A stretch of 24,713 nucleotides of DNA from Bacteroidales bacterium (GTDB lineage Bacteria > Bacteroidota > Bacteroidia > Bacteroidales > UBA7960). This document shows positions 23,465-24,713 of the stretch, in pieces. The stretch lies in NCBI GenBank assembly GCA_003557765.1, contig PWNO01000107.1, forward strand, positions 1 through 24,713, given 5' to 3'. The position numbers and the translations under genes were made by a program. Each line of letters opens with the position of its first letter. Positions within the stretch are counted from its first letter, which is position 1. Under the pieces are notes generated by a model. That model saw nothing but the letters and a program-made list of their open reading frames with translations. It had not been told where the DNA came from and searched no databases.

Positions 23465-24713
23465 ATGTCAGAAGAACAAAAACCAACCGGTACGCCGGAA
23501 GAAAATGCAGCATCCGGTACGCCGGAAAATGAAAAGACAGCATCCGGTGCGCCGGAAGCTAAGGAAGAAACGGATAAACCGGAAGAAAAGACTGCATCCG
23601 GTACACCGGAAGTAAAAAAAGAAACGGGTAAACCAGAAGAGAAGCCTGTATCCGGTACACCGGAAGCAAAGAAAGAAACGGGTAAACCTGAAGAAAATGC
23701 AGCTTCTGGTAGTCCGGAAGAAAAACCGGCTGTCAAGAAAACCATCACAGATCAGGCGATTGATCCTAAAGCCAACACGGAAGAGCTGAAAATTGAAGAT
23801 CCCCAGCATCCCATTGGCAGCGAAGAATTGCCTGTACAAGAGGATACCCCTTTTGAACCGCAGGTTCCCGGTGAATTTGACTGGGATGCCGTGGATCAGA
23901 AACAGGATGCGTACTCTGATACTGAGCGTAAACGCATGGAAAGCCTGTATGAGGAAACCCTCAAGTCAATCGGAGAAGGCGAGGTGATTGACGGTACAGT
24001 CGTGTCGAAAAACAGCCGCGAGATTGTAGTCAATATCGGTTTCAAATCCGATGGTGTCATCCCTGCCGCAGAGCTGAGGTATAACCCGGATCTGAAACCT
24101 GGCGATAGTATTGAGGTATATGTAGAGAGCCAGGAAGACAGCTCCGGTCAGCTGGTGCTTTCACACAAAAAGGCGCGCACATTGCGTTCGTGGGAACGTA
24201 TCAACCAGGCAAAGGAAAATGATGAAGTCATCCAGGGTTTTGTCAAATGCCGCACCAAAGGTGGCTTGATTGTAGATGTATTCGGCATCGAAGCTTTCCT
24301 GCCCGGCTCACAGATTGATGTGAAGCCTATTCGCGACTATGACATCTATGTGGGAAAAACCATGGACTTCAAAGTGGTGAAGATCAATCATGAATATAAA
24401 AACGTGGTGGTGTCTCATAAAGCCCTCATTGAAGCTGAACTTGAGATCCAGAAAGCGGAAATCATTGCCAAGCTGGAAAAAGGACAAATCCTGGAAGGTA
24501 CGGTCAAAAACATCACCTCCTATGGTGTATTCGTTGACCTTGGCGGTGTAGACGGACTGGTGCACATCACAGACCTTAGCTGGGGCCGTATCAACCATCC
24601 TGAAGAGATCGTTGACCTTGACCAGAAGATCAATGTCGTGATCCTTGACTTTGACGAGAACAAAAAACGCATTGCCCTTGGCGGCGTAGACGGACTGGTG
24701 CCCATCACAGCCC
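23465..24713 (+). CDS. rpsA: 30S ribosomal protein S1, 3' end cut by window
   Basis: This is the first 416 codons of S1, which unwinds and holds mRNA on the 30S subunit; the frame is open to the window edge. Residues 1-~92 are a low-complexity Glu/Lys/Pro-rich extension with tandem repeats. S1 domains begin near residues 172 (EVIDGTVVSKNSREIVVNIG), 253 (DEVIQGFVKCRTKGGLIVDV) and 340 (GQILEGTVKNITSYGVFVDLG). The IEAFLPGSQIDVKPIRDY segment in domain 2 is typical of S1. The last 13 codons are suspect: after KKRIALG, where GLKQL is usual, the sequence repeats GVDGLV from domain 3. Start ATG 23465 has no clear Shine-Dalgarno, as normal here. Confidence 0.93.
   Translation, partial: MSEEQKPTGTPEENAASGTPENEKTASGAPEAKEETDKPEEKTASGTPEVKKETGKPEEKPVSGTPEAKKETGKPEENAASGSPEEKPAVKKTITDQAIDPKANTEELKIEDPQHPIGSEELPVQEDTPFEPQVPGEFDWDAVDQKQDAYSDTERKRMESLYEETLKSIGEGEVIDGTVVSKNSREIVVNIGFKSDGVIPAAELRYNPDLKPGDSIEVYVESQEDSSGQLVLSHKKARTLRSWERINQAKENDEVIQGFVKCRTKGGLIVDVFGIEAFLPGSQIDVKPIRDYDIYVGKTMDFKVVKINHEYKNVVVSHKALIEAELEIQKAEIIAKLEKGQILEGTVKNITSYGVFVDLGGVDGLVHITDLSWGRINHPEEIVDLDQKINVVILDFDENKKRIALGGVDGLVPITA
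23540..23701 (+). repeat. Three 54-bp tandem repeats in rpsA
   Basis: Three in-frame 18-codon units (23540-23593, 23594-23647, 23648-23701) follow the pattern ASGTPEAKKETGKPEEK. They are flanked by shorter units of the same theme (SGTPEENA, SGTPENEKT, SGSPEEK) from 23486 to about 23722. They encode the disordered acidic N-terminus of S1. Confidence 0.9.

Noticed and set aside
23458..23748. Repetitive antisense open frames opposite the start of rpsA
   Set aside because: They are mirror images of the tandem repeats that encode the S1 N-terminus. The plus-strand frame continues into three S1 domains.
1..24713. tRNA or rRNA genes, integrases, phage or defence genes
   Set aside because: I looked through the intergenic spaces and found no cloverleaf-like tRNA or rRNA segment. 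All confident genes are housekeeping, transport or metabolic.

Overview
The window is 24.7 kb of compact, medium-GC DNA from the phylum Bacteroidota, most likely a Bacteroidales/Marinilabiliales-type organism known only from a draft or metagenome assembly. Four lines of evidence support this. The promoter-like sites match the Bacteroidota TTTG-N(18-21)-TAnnTTTG pattern. Start codons lack clear Shine-Dalgarno sites. The families are typical of the phylum: type-B L31, the alternate GlmU, a short phosphoglycerate dehydrogenase with Lys in place of the catalytic His, and a LuxC-like acyl-CoA reductase near serC. Ribosomal protein S1 has a long acidic N-terminal extension.

Layout. Positions 29-2995 (minus) form a tight operon: sodium:solute symporter, GNAT acetyltransferase and an ornithine/alanine-racemase-like PLP enzyme. 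Positions 3162-8078 (plus) hold a YhcC-type radical SAM protein, an AbgT-family transporter with a strong terminator, a two-domain universal stress protein and a proline dehydrogenase. Positions 8073-8885 (minus) encode a TrmH/SpoU RNA methyltransferase whose end overlaps the proline dehydrogenase. Positions 8886-9233 are a non-coding spacer with an unusual pair of diverged ~58-bp repeats. Positions 9234-12379 (minus) are a translationally coupled pair: an exported protein-L-isoaspartate methyltransferase and a large membrane protein with a spermidine-synthase-like domain. An acyl-CoA reductase follows at 12505-13578 (minus).

Positions 13820-18561 (plus) carry an exported protein of unknown function, then serC, serA and a DUF1015 gene. 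serC and serA supply two of the three steps from 3-phosphoglycerate to serine. No phosphoserine phosphatase is visible, and the DUF1015 protein has a DGHHR motif that invites a serine-related hypothesis. Positions 18699-19136 are a complete rpmE2 transcription unit with promoter, leader hairpin and terminator. An alternate GlmU (19308-20498), Lon protease (20801-23269) and the first two-thirds of rpsA follow. rpsA runs off the end.

Most of the window is housekeeping. I saw no integrase, CRISPR array, phage or defence module, rRNA or tRNA. The items most worth a second look are the repeat pair at 9044-9236, the serine cluster with DUF1015, the structured leaders of rpmE2 and serC, the coupled membrane/periplasmic methyltransferase pair, and the last 40 bases. 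Those last bases look like a duplicated or mis-assembled contig end rather than true rpsA sequence.
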